Assembly: GCA_935421135.1 (NCBI GenBank)
Contig: OW285197.1
Location: forward strand, 434,001 to 498,000
DNA length: 64,000 nt
From: Bugulina stolonifera
Taxonomy: Eukaryota > Bryozoa > Gymnolaemata > Cheilostomatida > Bugulidae
Direction: 5' to 3'
This document shows, piece after piece, positions 10,429-21,300 of this stretch (its first letter is position 1; each line of letters starts with the position of its first letter). The notes under the pieces were generated by a model that saw only the letters and a program-made list of their open reading frames with translations, was not told the DNA's origin and made no database searches. Position numbers and translations under genes: made by a program.

Positions 10429-10837
10429 TTGCTGGAATACACTGCAGCCAGATCTCGTTCAATATTGTCATTCTCTTCAAGATCTCTTGTCTGCTTTATA
10501 ATTTGTCCCGTAATTGATTTTGGAACGTCACTTACAGTTAATTTCTTTTTTTTTGTAGCAGGTGTACTTTCATCAGCAGATAAAGACAGTCGTGAGATTG
10601 CTGTTTTAGTTGGCTGTTTATAGTTGACAGATACAGACTGAGGTGGTGTCGCATCAACATGTGGTAGAAGTAATTCACCACTTCGTCTCGATCCAGAAAA
10701 CTCATTTTCAAGTCCGACTGTTTCGCTAGAAGACTGATCAGATGAACTTGTTCCAGGTGAGGGAATTGTTGCAGAAGTTGATGTCAACAAACTGTCTGCA
10801 GTAGCACTCAACTTGGAGTCACTTTGAGTTTGCACAT
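10317..10837 (-). CDS. Exon 3 of Ser-rich zinc-finger-like gene; tail is repeat-derived
   Basis: Last visible exon of a minus-strand gene (exons 12363-12188, 11699-11500, 10837-10317; about 298 residues in all). It starts after an acceptor TTATTAG with two bases (AT) that complete a GAT codon with the last base of exon 2. Residues about 136-166 are Ser/Thr-rich (…TSSSDQSSSETV…), a basic KKKK cluster at 221-224 may serve as nuclear localisation signal, and an acidic ELEENDN-like stretch follows near 245. From 10428 downwards the sequence is the ~372-bp repeat, so the last ~35 residues before the stop at 10317 come from repeat DNA and are AT-codon rich (Ile/Tyr). Alternatively the gene is truncated here, or an unrecognised donor lies just before the repeat. 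Function is not known; a nuclear protein is inference. Confidence 0.6.
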
Positions 10838-11499
10838 CTAATAATGAGAATACATTTATTATAGTTTATACAGAAGTAGCACATACATGTAGGCAAAGAC
10901 ATTTGTACAATTTTGAGTCAATTGTAAATAGAGAGTAAGTGGTCCTATGTGGTTTTGGACCCATCAGATGTTTGCTATAAAACTCTAGTTAATGTGGGTT
11001 TTGAATCACAGTTATATCTTTCAAACAGCAGCATCCAGATTTAGTTGAATTGTTAAAACTGTAACAGCACTCCAAACGAGGATGGAAGCAGATAATAAAT
11101 AATTCATGGTTTAAAAAGTATTGGGTCTGTTAAAACATTCTTAGTAAATAGTTGACGCTTGCAGAAAATCTAGTTCATACCTACTTACCTACAATCTACC
11201 TACATGTACCTACCTACCAATGTACCTGCCTACCTACACTAATACATTGTAGCTACATGTATAATATAACTATTTCCAAAAGCTGCACTGTTGTACATAT
11301 CTTTGAATGGTTGTGACCCTTGGCTATAGAATATAAAGCAACTAAAAATAATTTCGAGATCACTATAACAGCACAGCTAACAATGTGTAAAATTCCACAA
11401 GTGAAACATTTTATCTTTCTGCAATTAAAGAAGACCAGCTCGCTGATTCAATAGTTCGAGAATTGGAAGTTTCAAGTGGCAAATGGTTGAATTGATTAC
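10838..11499 (-). other. Intron 2 of the minus-strand gene
   Basis: Donor CAG|GTAATC at the upper end and acceptor TTATTAG at the lower end. It holds a degenerate CTAC/ACCT tetranucleotide run (about 11178-11240) and nothing else recognised. Confidence 0.6.
11178..11240. repeat. Degenerate (ACCT)n microsatellite
   Basis: ACCTACTTACCTACAATCTA and following imperfect ACCTACCTACC tetramers within the intron. Confidence 0.7.
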
Positions 11500-11699
11500 C
11501 TGATAACTTCTCATATTTTGCAAGAGTGCAAAACACTTTATTTTTCTTCTTCAGTTGAAAGATGTCATATTTCCCACATCCTCGACAGTTGATGAGTGTG
11601 TGTTCACTCCTCTCTTGTGTTGATAGTGAGGCCCAGCATCCCAAGGAGAAGGTCTTGATGTAGAGGTCTTGTCCCTTTCGACCATCATCAAATTGGCTC
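11500..11699 (-). CDS. Exon 2 of Ser-rich zinc-finger-like gene
   Basis: The exon lies between a strong acceptor (TGGTTTTTCAG) and donor (TCAG|GTAATC). Its 200 nt begin with one base completing a CAG codon from exon 1 and end with one base completing GAT with exon 3, so both junctions are in phase. It encodes residues about 60-125, starting SQFDDGRKGQDLYIKTFSLG. Cysteines lie at about 80, 97, 100 (CRGC, a C-x2-C knuckle) and 116, which could bind a metal; a lysine-rich QLKKKNK segment follows the knuckle. A longer frame without splicing exists (to 11848 and 11411) but crosses both splice sites and loses coding character there. Family not recognised. Confidence 0.62.
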
Positions 11700-12187
11700 C
11701 TGAAAAACCAGGTACATGATCTACATTGTATATGTATACGTATTTCGTAATAATGAAAATGGGTGCACTGGGCACTTTGGCTCTCAGCAGCATGCTGCTC
11801 TATCTGCCAGTTGTGATTGGTGTGCAACTCTGTTGCTAACCACAACATGTTGGATGAACATTTGATAGAATAGAACCGTTACTTATTAACAATCAGCACC
11901 AATATCAGTCTAATATGATTGAAAACCGGAAATCTTGAGCAGAACTGCAATTTATATAATGTAATAGACTGTCAGGGACAATTACACTACAAAGCACCCA
12001 CATTACTAATACACCGTCACTTAGGAGTTGTGCATAGCCACTATAAACATGTACATATTTTAATAGTGTCCATCATCCAGCTCTAGCAATTGTTGGAATA
12101 ATATTCCATGTGATAATCATTACAATATTAGTCAATTACAGTTTTAGGGTGTTTGATCAGCAGCTCCCCCTAGTTTAATGCACTTAC
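11700..12187 (-). other. Intron 1 of the minus-strand gene
   Basis: Bounded by donor ACA|GTAAGTG (12187-12181) and acceptor CAG at 11700-11701. No other feature recognised. Confidence 0.6.
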
Positions 12188-12363
12188 TGTTTCATTAATT
12201 GATCTGCCAGTCTGTCTTTATGCTTGACCCACACTCCATGTTTAATTTTCATGTTTGGGTGATCTTTCATGAGGTGTTTGTTGTATTGCAGATAGCCCTC
12301 ATCATCTAAGCTCCACAAATAACAGTCAGCGTAACCGCAGAAGACTGGTGCTGATACAGGCAT
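12188..12363 (-). CDS. Exon 1 of Ser-rich gene, C2H2-like finger
   Basis: Start chosen at the ATG at 12363, the first ATG in frame, with A at -3; no upstream ATG is available in this frame although the frame itself is open further up. The exon gives 58 residues plus two bases (CA) and ends at a consensus donor GTAAGTG. The protein begins MPVSAPVFCGYADCYLW. Cys9, Cys14, His30 and His35 have the spacing C-x4-C-x15-H-x4-H, as in loose C2H2 zinc fingers, followed by a basic segment (KIKHGVWVKHKDR). The phase agrees with exons 2 and 3. A DNA- or RNA-binding role is inference. An upstream 5' exon is possible. Confidence 0.58.
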
Positions 12364-13589
12364 TATAGTTGTATGAAACAAAGTTATGCTCTGGTAGGTA
12401 TAATTCAATGTTGAACTGTTGCTTACTGAAATTTTGTATTGCGTTGACAGTTAGGTGTTTCTAGTGTCGAAAGTCTTGCTGGACTGAAGTCTGTCCAAGA
12501 TAGAAGGATTATATATAGGCCTATAAATTAAATTTCTATATTATCTGTAATTAACTAATTACTTTACCCTCTTTTCATTTTTCTAATGGATTATTCAAGT
12601 AAATTTGTTCTGCTTTATTCACAGGTAAGGTAGACACTGAAACTGAACTGGACTCAACTGATTGCCCTTGCCTCTTCTGTTTTCCTAATATGGGTGATTT
12701 CAGTCTAATCCCATTATATTATGTGCATGGAAGATCAACAAATATTACACAATTATAGACTGTAGTACTGTCACCTACTAGTCTGTTATGCCACATATTC
12801 TCACAAGGAAATTTGAGAGACAGAGTTTTAGCATAACATACAGTTTCTAGCACTAAATACAGAGGGCAGCTTTAGCTGTCTAGAGACAGTTTACCATAAT
12901 CGTAGCATACGTTTAATCAGAGTGTGGAATTGGTCTAAATAACTCAATTTGTTCTCAGTGAAACTCCAACCCCTCTGTGTACATGTTTGATATTACTTGT
13001 GTTCCATAATATGCCCAATGTAATTTATTTGATATATTTCCAGTAGATATAGCTAGATGTGGTTTTGGTGTAAAGTTTCGAAAGCTATTTGGTCATGCAT
13101 GTACATGCATACATGGTTTATCATTTGTGGCATCACCTGTGTTCTGTAGTTAACTGTTGCCAACAAGTTAGTTATACAGTTTTATATAATAATAATTTGA
13201 CTACAGTAAACAGGTTGCTGTGAATGATTACTTATGAGTCCACTCTCTTCTGAGAAATTTTCTATTCAATAGACTTATTTATGTTAGTTAAAGATATGTA
13301 CCACTGTGCATATTATTTATATGTGTCAGAATAATCATGTTTACAGTTTTGTTATTTAGTGAGGCAAAGTGGGCTAGCAAGTTCTATTTTCCATCTTGTT
13401 TATGCTGTGTTGTAAAACATGACAAGTTGGAGCTGGGAGTGATTTCAGGTTTCTCCGTAAACAGAATAAAAATTGGGATAGGCAGCAGACAGAAATATTA
13501 GCATAATGTGACCAAAAAAGTTGTTTCCCGAGCAGCATGGATTTCTACCATCTGCCCAATTTATCTAAGTATGTAGATGGGCAGACCAG
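12364..13589. other. Mostly non-coding stretch upstream of the minus-strand gene
   Basis: AT-rich sequence; the only coding-like part is 12625-12775. No promoter motif could be assigned. It ends where similarity to the ~523-bp repeat unit begins. Confidence 0.45.
12625..12777 (+). CDS. Weak exon candidate with CPCLFC motif, strand ambiguous
   Basis: A strong plus-strand acceptor (TGCTTTATTCACAG, ending 12624) is followed by a frame of about 50 codons beginning KVDTETELDSTDCPCLFC. No consensus donor was found, and the frame ends at TAG near 12775. The minus strand is also open over the same bases and reads Ser-rich (…VESSSVSVSTLP…), similar in style to exon 3 of the gene downstream, with an acceptor-like CCCATATTAG; it could be a 5' exon of that gene. 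Neither is proven. Confidence 0.22.
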
Positions 13590-15382
13590 CAAAGTTTCAG
13601 TGCCAAAGACTGTATATTTTGGTAAAGTATAGCATAGAACAGTGTGAATAATAGGTATTTTGTTATTGGTATTTACCCATGAGCACACTGGTTGTTCAGT
13701 CAGTGTATGGAGCATCTAGCCCTTTGTGAGGTAAAAGTACACTATTAGCTATGTCCACTTTCACCAATAATACTATGATACATTAGCAGCAGATGGTGAG
13801 ATATATTGTTGTCAAATCAACTATCTCTTTCTCCCTGTCACTGCAATGTGAAATAGTTATACCATGTTATAGCCTGCTTTAGAGCTGCAGTGTGAATTCT
13901 TGTATCTGTTGAAATGCATTAGTATTCTGCTAGATCTACAGTACATTGCATCGTGATAGAAAGTTGGTCTAGTTGTAACGTTTGTTGAAATGAGACTAAT
14001 TTAAAAATATGAACATCCTTCTATCTAGACAAAATGTTTACTAACATCATGGGCTTGTAATATTCTTGCAATTCATGTAATGATTGAGCTTGGGGTAAAG
14101 TTTGAGGGCCGCTCACAGTGAGACAGTGTATATGGTGAAGTATGTGTATAGCATAGAACAGTTTGAATAATAGGTCCTTTGTTATTGGTGTTTATTCAAT
14201 AATACATGTACAATGGTCAGTCAGTCAGTGTATGGAGCATCTAGCCCTCTGTGAGGTACAAGTACTAATAGCTATGTCCACTTTCACCAATAATACTATG
14301 ATACATTAGCAGCAGATGGTGAGATATATTGTTGTCAAATCAACTATCTCTTTCTCCCTGTCACTGCAATGTGAAATAGTTATACCATGTTATAGCCTGC
14401 TTTAGAGCTGCAGTGTGAATTCTTGTATCTGTTGAAATGCATTACTATTCTGCTAGATCTACAGTACATTACATCGTGATAGGAAGTTGGTCTAGTTGTA
14501 ACGTTTGTTGAAATGAGACTAATTTAAAAATATGAACATCCTTCTATCTAGACAAAATGTTTACTAACATCATGGGCTTGTAATATTCTTGCAATTCATG
14601 TAATGATTGAGCTTGGGGTAAAGTTTGAGGGCCGCTCACAGTGAGACAGTGTATATGGTGAAGTATGTGTATAGCATAGAACAGTTTGAATAATAGGTCC
14701 TTTGTTATTGGTGTTTATTCAATAATACATGTACAATGGTCAGTCAGTCAGTGTATGGAGCATCTAGCCCTCTGTGAGGTACAAGTACTAATAGCTATGT
14801 CCACTTTCACCAATAATACTATGGTACATTAGCAGCAGATGGTGAGATATATTGTTGTCAAATCAACCCTGTCTTTCTCGCTGTCACTGCAATGAGAAAT
14901 AGTTATACCATGCTATAGCCTACTTTGAAGCTGAAGTGTGAATTCTTGTATTTGTTGAAATTTGTTAGTATCCTGCTAGTTCTACTTTATATTGTGATAG
15001 GAAGTTGGTCTACTTGTAACATTTGCTAGAATAAGCCCAATGCTTTCATAGTGCTGCATAGTACTCAAAACATGGGTCACTTTTCTGTTCATCCAGATAC
15101 CCCACCTGTCCGAATTACAGATGTTACACAATGCCAACACTGTGCACTAGGTCAAACATTGGTGCTCATGGTAATATTGGTGAAAGTGACTAGCTAATTA
15201 TAGTACTTGTACCTCACAGAGGGCTAGATGCTCCGTACACTGACTGACTGACCATTGTACATGTATTATTGAATAAATACCAATAACAAAGGACCTATTA
15301 TTCCAGCTGTTCTATGCTATACACATACTTCACCATAACACACTGTCTCACTGTGAGCAGCCCTCAAATGTTGCCCCAAGCT

Positions 15383-15668
15383 AACTTGGTAAAGGGACAA
15401 TTCGAAAAAGACAGTTCGAAACAGGACGTTTCACAACTGGACAGTTCAAAACAGGACAGTTCGAAACTGTGTAGATTACATTTAGAAGAACACAACTTGC
15501 AAATAATTAATTTAATTAACTAAATAGAGAAAATAATATTCAAAATAAAAATTAGTTGAAATCTGGTGGTTGGGATTTGGGGTTAGGCGTTTCGAACTGT
15601 CCAGTGTTGAACTGTCCACTTTCGAAACGTCCTGTTTCGAACTGTCTTTTTTTAACAGTCGCATATTC
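15383..15668. mobile_element. MITE-like element with long terminal inverted repeats, copy 1
   Basis: An insertion of 286 bp is flanked by AGCT on both sides (15379-15382 and 15669-15672). Its arms (about 15396-15467 and 15587-15655) are inverted repeats built from the motif ACAGTTCGAAACAGGAC, itself tandemly repeated with variation. The centre is AT-rich (ATTAATTTAATTAAC). The related site at 19075-19085 reads CCCCAAGCTCAATCATTAC without the insertion and acts as an empty site. It has no ORF for a transposase, so it would be non-autonomous. The transposon superfamily is not identified; the 4-bp duplication could also be a palindromic target preference. Confidence 0.75.
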
Positions 15669-16876
15669 AGCTCAATCATTACATGAATTGTAAGAATACT
15701 ACAAGTCCATGAAGTTTAGTAAACATTTTTTTCTGGACAGAACTGGTTGGCAAAATATAGTTTTACATCAGACTTTAATACTTCTTATGGCAAATTAGCA
15801 GCAGATGATGAGATATATTGTTGTCAAATCAACTATCTCTTTCTCCCTGTCACTGCAAAGAGAAATAGTTATACCATATATGTTATAGCCTGCTTTAGAG
15901 CTGCAGTGTGAATTCTTGTATTTGTTAAAATGCATTAGTATTCTGCTAGATCTACAGTACATTACATTGTGATAGGAAGTTGGTCTAGTTGTAACGTTTG
16001 TTGAAATGAGACTAATTTAAAAATATGAACATCCTTCTATCTAGACAAAATGTTTACTAACATCATGGGCTTGTAATATTCTTGCAATTCATGTAATGAT
16101 TGAGCTTGGGGTAAAGTTTGAGGGCCGCTCACAGTGAGACAGTGTATTATGGTGAAGTATGTGTATAGCATAGAACAGTTTGAATAATAGGTCCTTTGTT
16201 ATTGGTGTTTATTCAATAATACATGTACAATGGTCAGTCAGTCAGTGTATGGAGCATCTAGCCCTCTGTGAGGTACAAGTACTAATAGCTATGTCCACTT
16301 TCACCAATAATACTATGATACATTAGCAGCAGATGGTGAGATATATTGTTGTCAAATCAACCCTGTCTTTCTCCCTGTCACTGCAATGAGAAATAGTTAT
16401 ACCATGTTATAGCCTACTTTGAAGCTGAAGTGTGAATTCTTGTATTTGTTGAAATTTGTTAGTATCCTGCTAGTTCTACTTTATATTGTGATAGGAAGTT
16501 GGTCTACTTGTAACATTTGCTAGAATAAGCCCAATGCTTTCATAGTGCTGCATAGTACTCAAAACATGGGTCAGTTTTCTGTTCATCCAGATACCCCACC
16601 TGTCCGAATTATAGATATTACACAATGCCAACACTGTGCAGTAGTTCAAACATTGGTGCTCATGGTAATATTGGTGAAAGTGACTAGCTAATTATAGTAC
16701 TTGTACCTCACAAAGGGCTAGATGCTCCATACACTGACTGACCGACCATTGTACATGTATTTTTGAATAAATACCAATAACAAAGGACCTATTATTCCAG
16801 CTGTTCTAAGCTATACACATACTACACCATAACACACTGTCTCACTGTGAGCAGCCCTCAAATGTTACCTCAAGCT

Positions 16877-17176
16877 AACTTGGTAAAGGGACAATTCGAA
16901 AAAGACAGTTCGAAACAGGACGTTTCACAACTGGACAGTTCAAAACAGGACAGTTCGAAACTGTGTAGATTACATTAAGAAAAACACAACTTGCAAATAA
17001 TTAATTTTAATCAATTAATTTAATTAACTAAATAGAGAAAATAATATTCAAAATGAAAATTAGTTGAAATCTGGTGGTTGGGATTTGGGGTTAGGCGTTT
17101 CGAACTGTCCGGTGTTGAACTGTCCACTTTCGAAACGTCCTGTTTCGAACTGTCTTTTTTGAACAGTCGCATATTC
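16877..17176. mobile_element. MITE-like element, copy 2
   Basis: About 300 bp, same family, orientation and flank (AGCT at 16873-16876 and 17177-17180) as the element at 15383. It sits at the same point of the ~1504-bp super-unit, so the two copies probably arose by duplication of the host repeat rather than by two insertions. It carries a short extra TTAATTTTAATCAA run in its centre. Confidence 0.75.
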
Positions 17177-17875
17177 AGCTCAATCATAACATGAATTGTA
17201 AGAATACTACAAGTCCATGAAGTTTAGTAAACATTTTTTTCTGGACAGAACTGGTTGGCAAAATATAGTTTTACATCAGACTTTAATACTTCTTATGGCA
17301 AATTAGCAGCAGATGATGAGATATATTGTTGTCAAATCAACTATCTCTTTCTCCCTGTCACTGCAAAGAGAAATAGTTATACCATGTTATAGCCTGCTTT
17401 AGAGCTGCAGTGTAAATTCTTGTATTTGTTGAAATGCATTAGTATTCTGCTAGATCTACAGTACATTGCATCGTGATAGGAAGTGGTCTAGTTGTAACTT
17501 TGTTGAAATGGGACTAATTTAAAATATGAACATCCTTCTGTCTAGACAAAATGTTTACTAGCATCATGGACTTGTAATATTCTTGCAATTCATGTAATGA
17601 TTGAGCTTGGGGTAAAGTTTGAGGGCCCCTCACAGTGAGACAGTGTGTTATGGTGAAGTACATGTATGGCATAGAACAGTTTGAATAATAGGTCCTTTGT
17701 TATTGGTATTTATTCAATAATACATGTACAATGGTCAGTCAGTTGGTGTATGGAGCATCTAGCCCTCTGTGAGGTACAAGTACTATAATTAGCTAGTCAC
17801 TTTCACCAATAATACTATGATACATTAGCAGCAGATGGTGAGATATATTGTTGTCAAATCAACCCTGTCTTTCTC

Positions 17876-18045
17876 CTGTTAGGTGCAGTAGTGGAGAAAT
17901 TTGGATAACCTTAGTTCCTTGTTTGTGGTTGGGGTTTGGGGTAAGGGTGGTCAACCAGCAAAATATAGAGATGACAACTTCCCCTGCTTCATTTTTGGTG
18001 AAGAACAAAGGCTATCTCAAATTTCTCCACTTCTGCACCTAACTC
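17876..18045. mobile_element. 170-bp foldback element with 8-bp target duplication
   Basis: TCTTTCTC at 17868-17875 is repeated at 18046-18053. The empty form CTGTCTTTCTCGCTGTCAC exists in sister units (14870 and 19770). Terminal inverted repeats begin GTTAGGTGCAGTAGTGGAG on the left and are matched on the right by CTCCACTTCTGCACCTAAC, with one mismatch over about 26 bp. An 8-bp duplication is typical of hAT-type elements, but the ends do not show the usual CAGGG start, so the assignment is tentative. No coding capacity; open frames crossing it are accidental. Confidence 0.75.
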
Positions 18046-20405
18046 TCTTTCTCGCTGTCACTGCAATGAGAAATAGTTATACCATGTTATAGCCTGCTTT
18101 GGAGCTGAAGCGTGACATCTTGTATTTGTTGAAATGCGTTAGTATCCTGCTAGTTCTACTTTATATTGTGATAGGAAGTTGGTCTACTTGTAACATTTGC
18201 TAAAATAAGCCCAATGTTTTCATAGTGCTGCATAGTACTCCAAACATGGGTCAGTTTTCTGTTCATCCAGATACCCCACCTGTCCGAATTACAGATATTA
18301 CACAATGTCAACACTGTGCACTAGGTCAAACATTGGTGCTCATGGTAATATTGGTGAAAGTGACTAGCTAATTATAGTACTTGTACCTCACAGAGGGCTA
18401 GATGCTCCATACACTGACTGACTGACCATTGTACATGTATTATTGAATAAATACCAATAACAAAGGACCTATTATTCAAACTGTTCTATGCTATACACAT
18501 ACTTCACCATATCACACTGTCTCACTGTGAGCAGCCCTCAAACTTTACCCCAAGCTCAATCATTACATGAATTGCAAGAATATTACAAGTCCCTGATGCT
18601 AGTAAACATTTTGTCTAGACAGAAGGATGTTCATATTTTTAAATTGGTCTCATTTTAACAAACGTTACAACTAGACCACTTCCTATCACGATGTAATGTA
18701 CTGTAGATCTAGCAGAATACTAATGCATTTCAACAAATACAAGAATTCACACTGCAGCTCTAAAGCAGGCTATAACATATGGTATAACTATTTCTCTTTG
18801 CAGTGACAGGGAGAAAGAGATAGTTGATTTGACAACAATATTTCTCATCATCTGCTGCTATGTATCATAGTATTATTGGTGAAAGTGGACATAGCTATTA
18901 GTACTTGTACCTCTGGAGGGCTAGATGCTCCATACACTGACTGACTGACCATTGTACTTGTATTATTGAATAAATACCAATAACAAAGGACCTATTATTC
19001 AAACTGTTATATGCTATACATGTACTTCACCATAACACACTGTCTCACTGTGAGCAGCCCTCAAACTTTACCCCAAGCTCAATCATTACATGAATTGTAA
19101 GAATACTACAAGTCCATGAAGTTTAGTAAACATTATTTTCTGGACAGAACTGGTTGGCAAAATAAAGTTTTACATCAGGCTTTAATACTTCTTATGGCAA
19201 ATTAGCAGCAGATGATGAGATATATTGTTGTCAAATCAACTATCTCTTTCTCCCTGCCACTGCAAAGAGAAATAGTTATACCATGTTATAGCCTGCTTTA
19301 GAGCTGCAGTGTGAATTCTTGTATTTGTTGAAATGCATTAGTATTCTGCTAGATCTACAGTACATTGCATCGTGATAGGAAGTGGTCTAGTTGTAACGTT
19401 TGTTGAAATGAGACTAATTTAAAAATATGAACACTCTTCTGTCTAAACAAAATGTTTACTAGCATCATGGACTTGTAATATTCTTACAATTCATGTAATG
19501 ATTGAGCTTGGGGTAACATTTGAGGGCTGCTCACAGTGAGACAGTGTGTTATGGTGAAGTATGTGTATAGCATATAACAGTTTGAATAATAGGTCCTTTG
19601 TTATTGGTGTTTATTCAATAATACATGTACAATGGTCAGTCAGTCAGTGTATGGAGCATCTAGCCCTCTGTGAGGTACAAGTACTAATATCTATGTCCAC
19701 TTTCACCAATAATACTATGATACATTAGCAGCAGATGGTGAGATATATTGTTGTCAAATCAACCCTGTCTTTCTCGCTGTCACTGCAATGAGAAATAGTT
19801 ATACCATGTTATAGCCTACTTTGAAGCTGAAGTGTGAATTCTTGTATTTGTTGAAATTTGTTAGTATCCTGCTAGTTCTACTTTATATTGTGATAGGAAG
19901 TTGGTCTACTTGTAACATTTGCTAAAATAAGCCCAATGCTTTCATAGTGCTGCATAGTACTCAAAACATGGGTCAGTTTTCTGTTCATCCAGATACCCCA
20001 CCTGTCCGAATTACAGATGTTACACAATGTCAACACTGGGCACTAGGTCAAACATTGGTGCTCATGGTAATATTGGTGAAAGTGACTAGCTAATTATAGT
20101 ACTTGTACCTCACAGAGGGCTAGATGCTCCATACACTGACTGACCGACCATTGTACATGTATTTTTGAATAAATACCAATAACAAAGGACCTATTATTCC
20201 AGCTGTTCTAAGCTATACACATACTACACCATAACACACTGTCTCACTGTGAGCAGCCCTCAAATGTTACCCCAAGCTCAATCATTACATGAATTGTAAG
20301 AATATTACAAGTCCATGATGCTAGTAAACATTTTGTTTAGACAGAAGAGTGTTCATATTTTTAAATTAGTCTCATTTCAACAAACGTTACAACTAGACCA
20401 CTTTA

Positions 20406-20658
20406 TCTGGCTAACTGGCAATAAAAGCGTAGGAACTGAATATAAGAGCAGCATAGCTACTAGATATATTATATTATGATTTAGGTTATTCAAAAACTGT
20501 AAACATCACATATTCAACAGTCATATAATTTCATACTCTTCACATTCAATTACATGAGTGCTATTAGTACAGTACCACAAATATTTCTCTTACATAAATC
20601 CATATGATGTTAATGGGTAAAGTGAATGTACATGTAGATTGCTATTTATGTCATTTGG
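20406..20658. other. Short non-coding stretch 3' of the hydrolase-like gene
   Basis: AT-rich; repeat similarity stops at about 20405. No clear poly(A) hexamer could be assigned for the minus-strand gene. Confidence 0.45.
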
Positions 20659-21081
20659 TTATGCATTGTAAATGGAATGATCTCTATGGTCACCTAAATA
20701 TAATTGTTGGAAAGTTTGCATACCAAATCTCACAGCACGCTGCAGGCTAAAGAAATAGTGCCGCTGACCCCAATTTGATATATGGACACCATCAGTATCC
20801 ATATATCTCACTAGACGTCTGTCAAGAAAGTAAAACTTCTTAGAGTCAGAAGCACGTACTGTATCTGCGAGCGCCAGATTGAATTGGCGAGCTAGCTCAT
20901 GAAAGCCTTGCGGCACTCGGCGGGATCCTTCTCTCCTCATGACCACCGAGGTAAACACTATAACTGTTGCTGTGCCCTCAAGTCTTTGCAACAACCTCTT
21001 TGCAGCTTCGATAGGGTTGACTTTTCCTATGTCGTTGCCTCCACAGCACACAACTATGATGTCCATGTAGTTTTTTGGGAT
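20659..21081 (-). CDS. SGNH/GDSL hydrolase-like protein, exon 3
   Basis: Last of three exons of a 187-residue protein (21646-21590, 21300-21217, 21081-20659). All junctions are phase 0: acceptor CCAATGTTTCAG|ATC starts this exon. It encodes residues 48-187, beginning IPKNYMDIIVVCCGGND. The GGND at 61-64 is the block III signature (Gly and Asn of the oxyanion hole). DGVHISNWGQ near 144-153 supplies Asp144 and His147, the block V Asp-x-x-His. With GDS in exon 1 the full Ser/Gly/Asn/His set is present, so an active esterase/lipase-type fold is plausible. The protein is short and has no signal peptide, pointing to an intracellular enzyme or a domain carried by a mobile element; similar compact domains are known in some invertebrate transposons, and I saw no transposase or reverse transcriptase next to it. 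Substrate unknown. Confidence 0.85.
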   Translation of the reverse strand: MPKNYMDIIVVCCGGNDIGKVNPIEAAKRLLQRLEGTATVIVFTSVVMRREGSRRVPQGFHELARQFNLALADTVRASDSKKFYFLDRRLVRYMDTDGVHISNWGQRHYFFSLQRAVRFGMQTFQQLYLGDHRDHSIYNA

Positions 21082-21216
21082 CTGAAACATTGGAACAAAC
21101 ATTCATCTCCAGTGTGTTGAATTTAAAGAAAAACATTATGGATTGCTAACATGGAGTGGAGTAGATTTTCGAAACACATGCATCAAAACACAACATTGTT
21201 TGAAAGCTGAACTCAC
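21082..21216 (-). other. Intron 2 of the hydrolase-like gene (135 bp)
   Basis: Donor CCT|GTGAGT (21216-21211) and acceptor TTTCAG (to 21082). Phase 0. Confidence 0.8.
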
Positions 21217-21300
21217 AGGACAAGTTGTTACGCGTGCACCAGGTCGACTTATTAGATTCACATGTGAAGTGTTCTCCAATTGGAAAGCGTATCCATTTTT
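21217..21300 (-). CDS. SGNH/GDSL hydrolase-like protein, exon 2
   Basis: 28 codons, residues 20-47, between acceptor TTAATTTTAG and donor CCT|GTGAGT. It begins KNGYAFQLENTSHV and contains a Gly-Ala-Arg turn (RPGARVTT). In the SGNH fold this part would carry the first beta-strand/helix link and the block II glycine, here probably the Gly of PGAR; that placement is inference. Phase 0 at both ends. Confidence 0.8.

Larger units (their letters stand above)
13590..20405. repeat. Complex of direct and inverted ~523-bp repeat units
   Basis: The marker CATTAGCAGCAGATGGTGAG occurs at 13781, 14304 and 14827, exactly 523 bp apart, giving direct tandem units. Further forward copies start near 15793, 16320, 17306, 17826, 19200 and 19725. 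Reverse-complement copies of the part from AGCTTGGGGTAAAG to CACCAATAATACTATG occupy about 15166-15382, 16670-16876, 18345-18560 and 20066-20280, and the reverse copy beginning at 18345 continues through 18560 almost across a whole unit; another runs 18845-19085. A diverged unit type (…TACTTTGAAGCTGAAGTG…) alternates with the main type. A super-unit of about 1504 bp (direct unit, diverged unit, inverted arm, inverted-repeat element) is duplicated at about 14300-15790 and 15800-17300. No protein is encoded. The layout suggests foldback or MITE-like elements amplified in tandem. Confidence 0.9.

Noticed and set aside
11411..11848. 145-codon minus-strand ORF taken as one exon
   Set aside because: Strong splice sites at 11699/11700 and 11500/11499, in phase with neighbours, show only the middle part is exon-like.
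15314..15523. 69-codon ORF with SKQD repeats
   Set aside because: It is the arm of the MITE-like element (ACAGTTCGAAACAGGAC motif) read through from the host repeat.
17848..18092. Two overlapping plus-strand ORFs of about 63 codons
   Set aside because: They span the borders of the 170-bp foldback insertion and the surrounding repeat.
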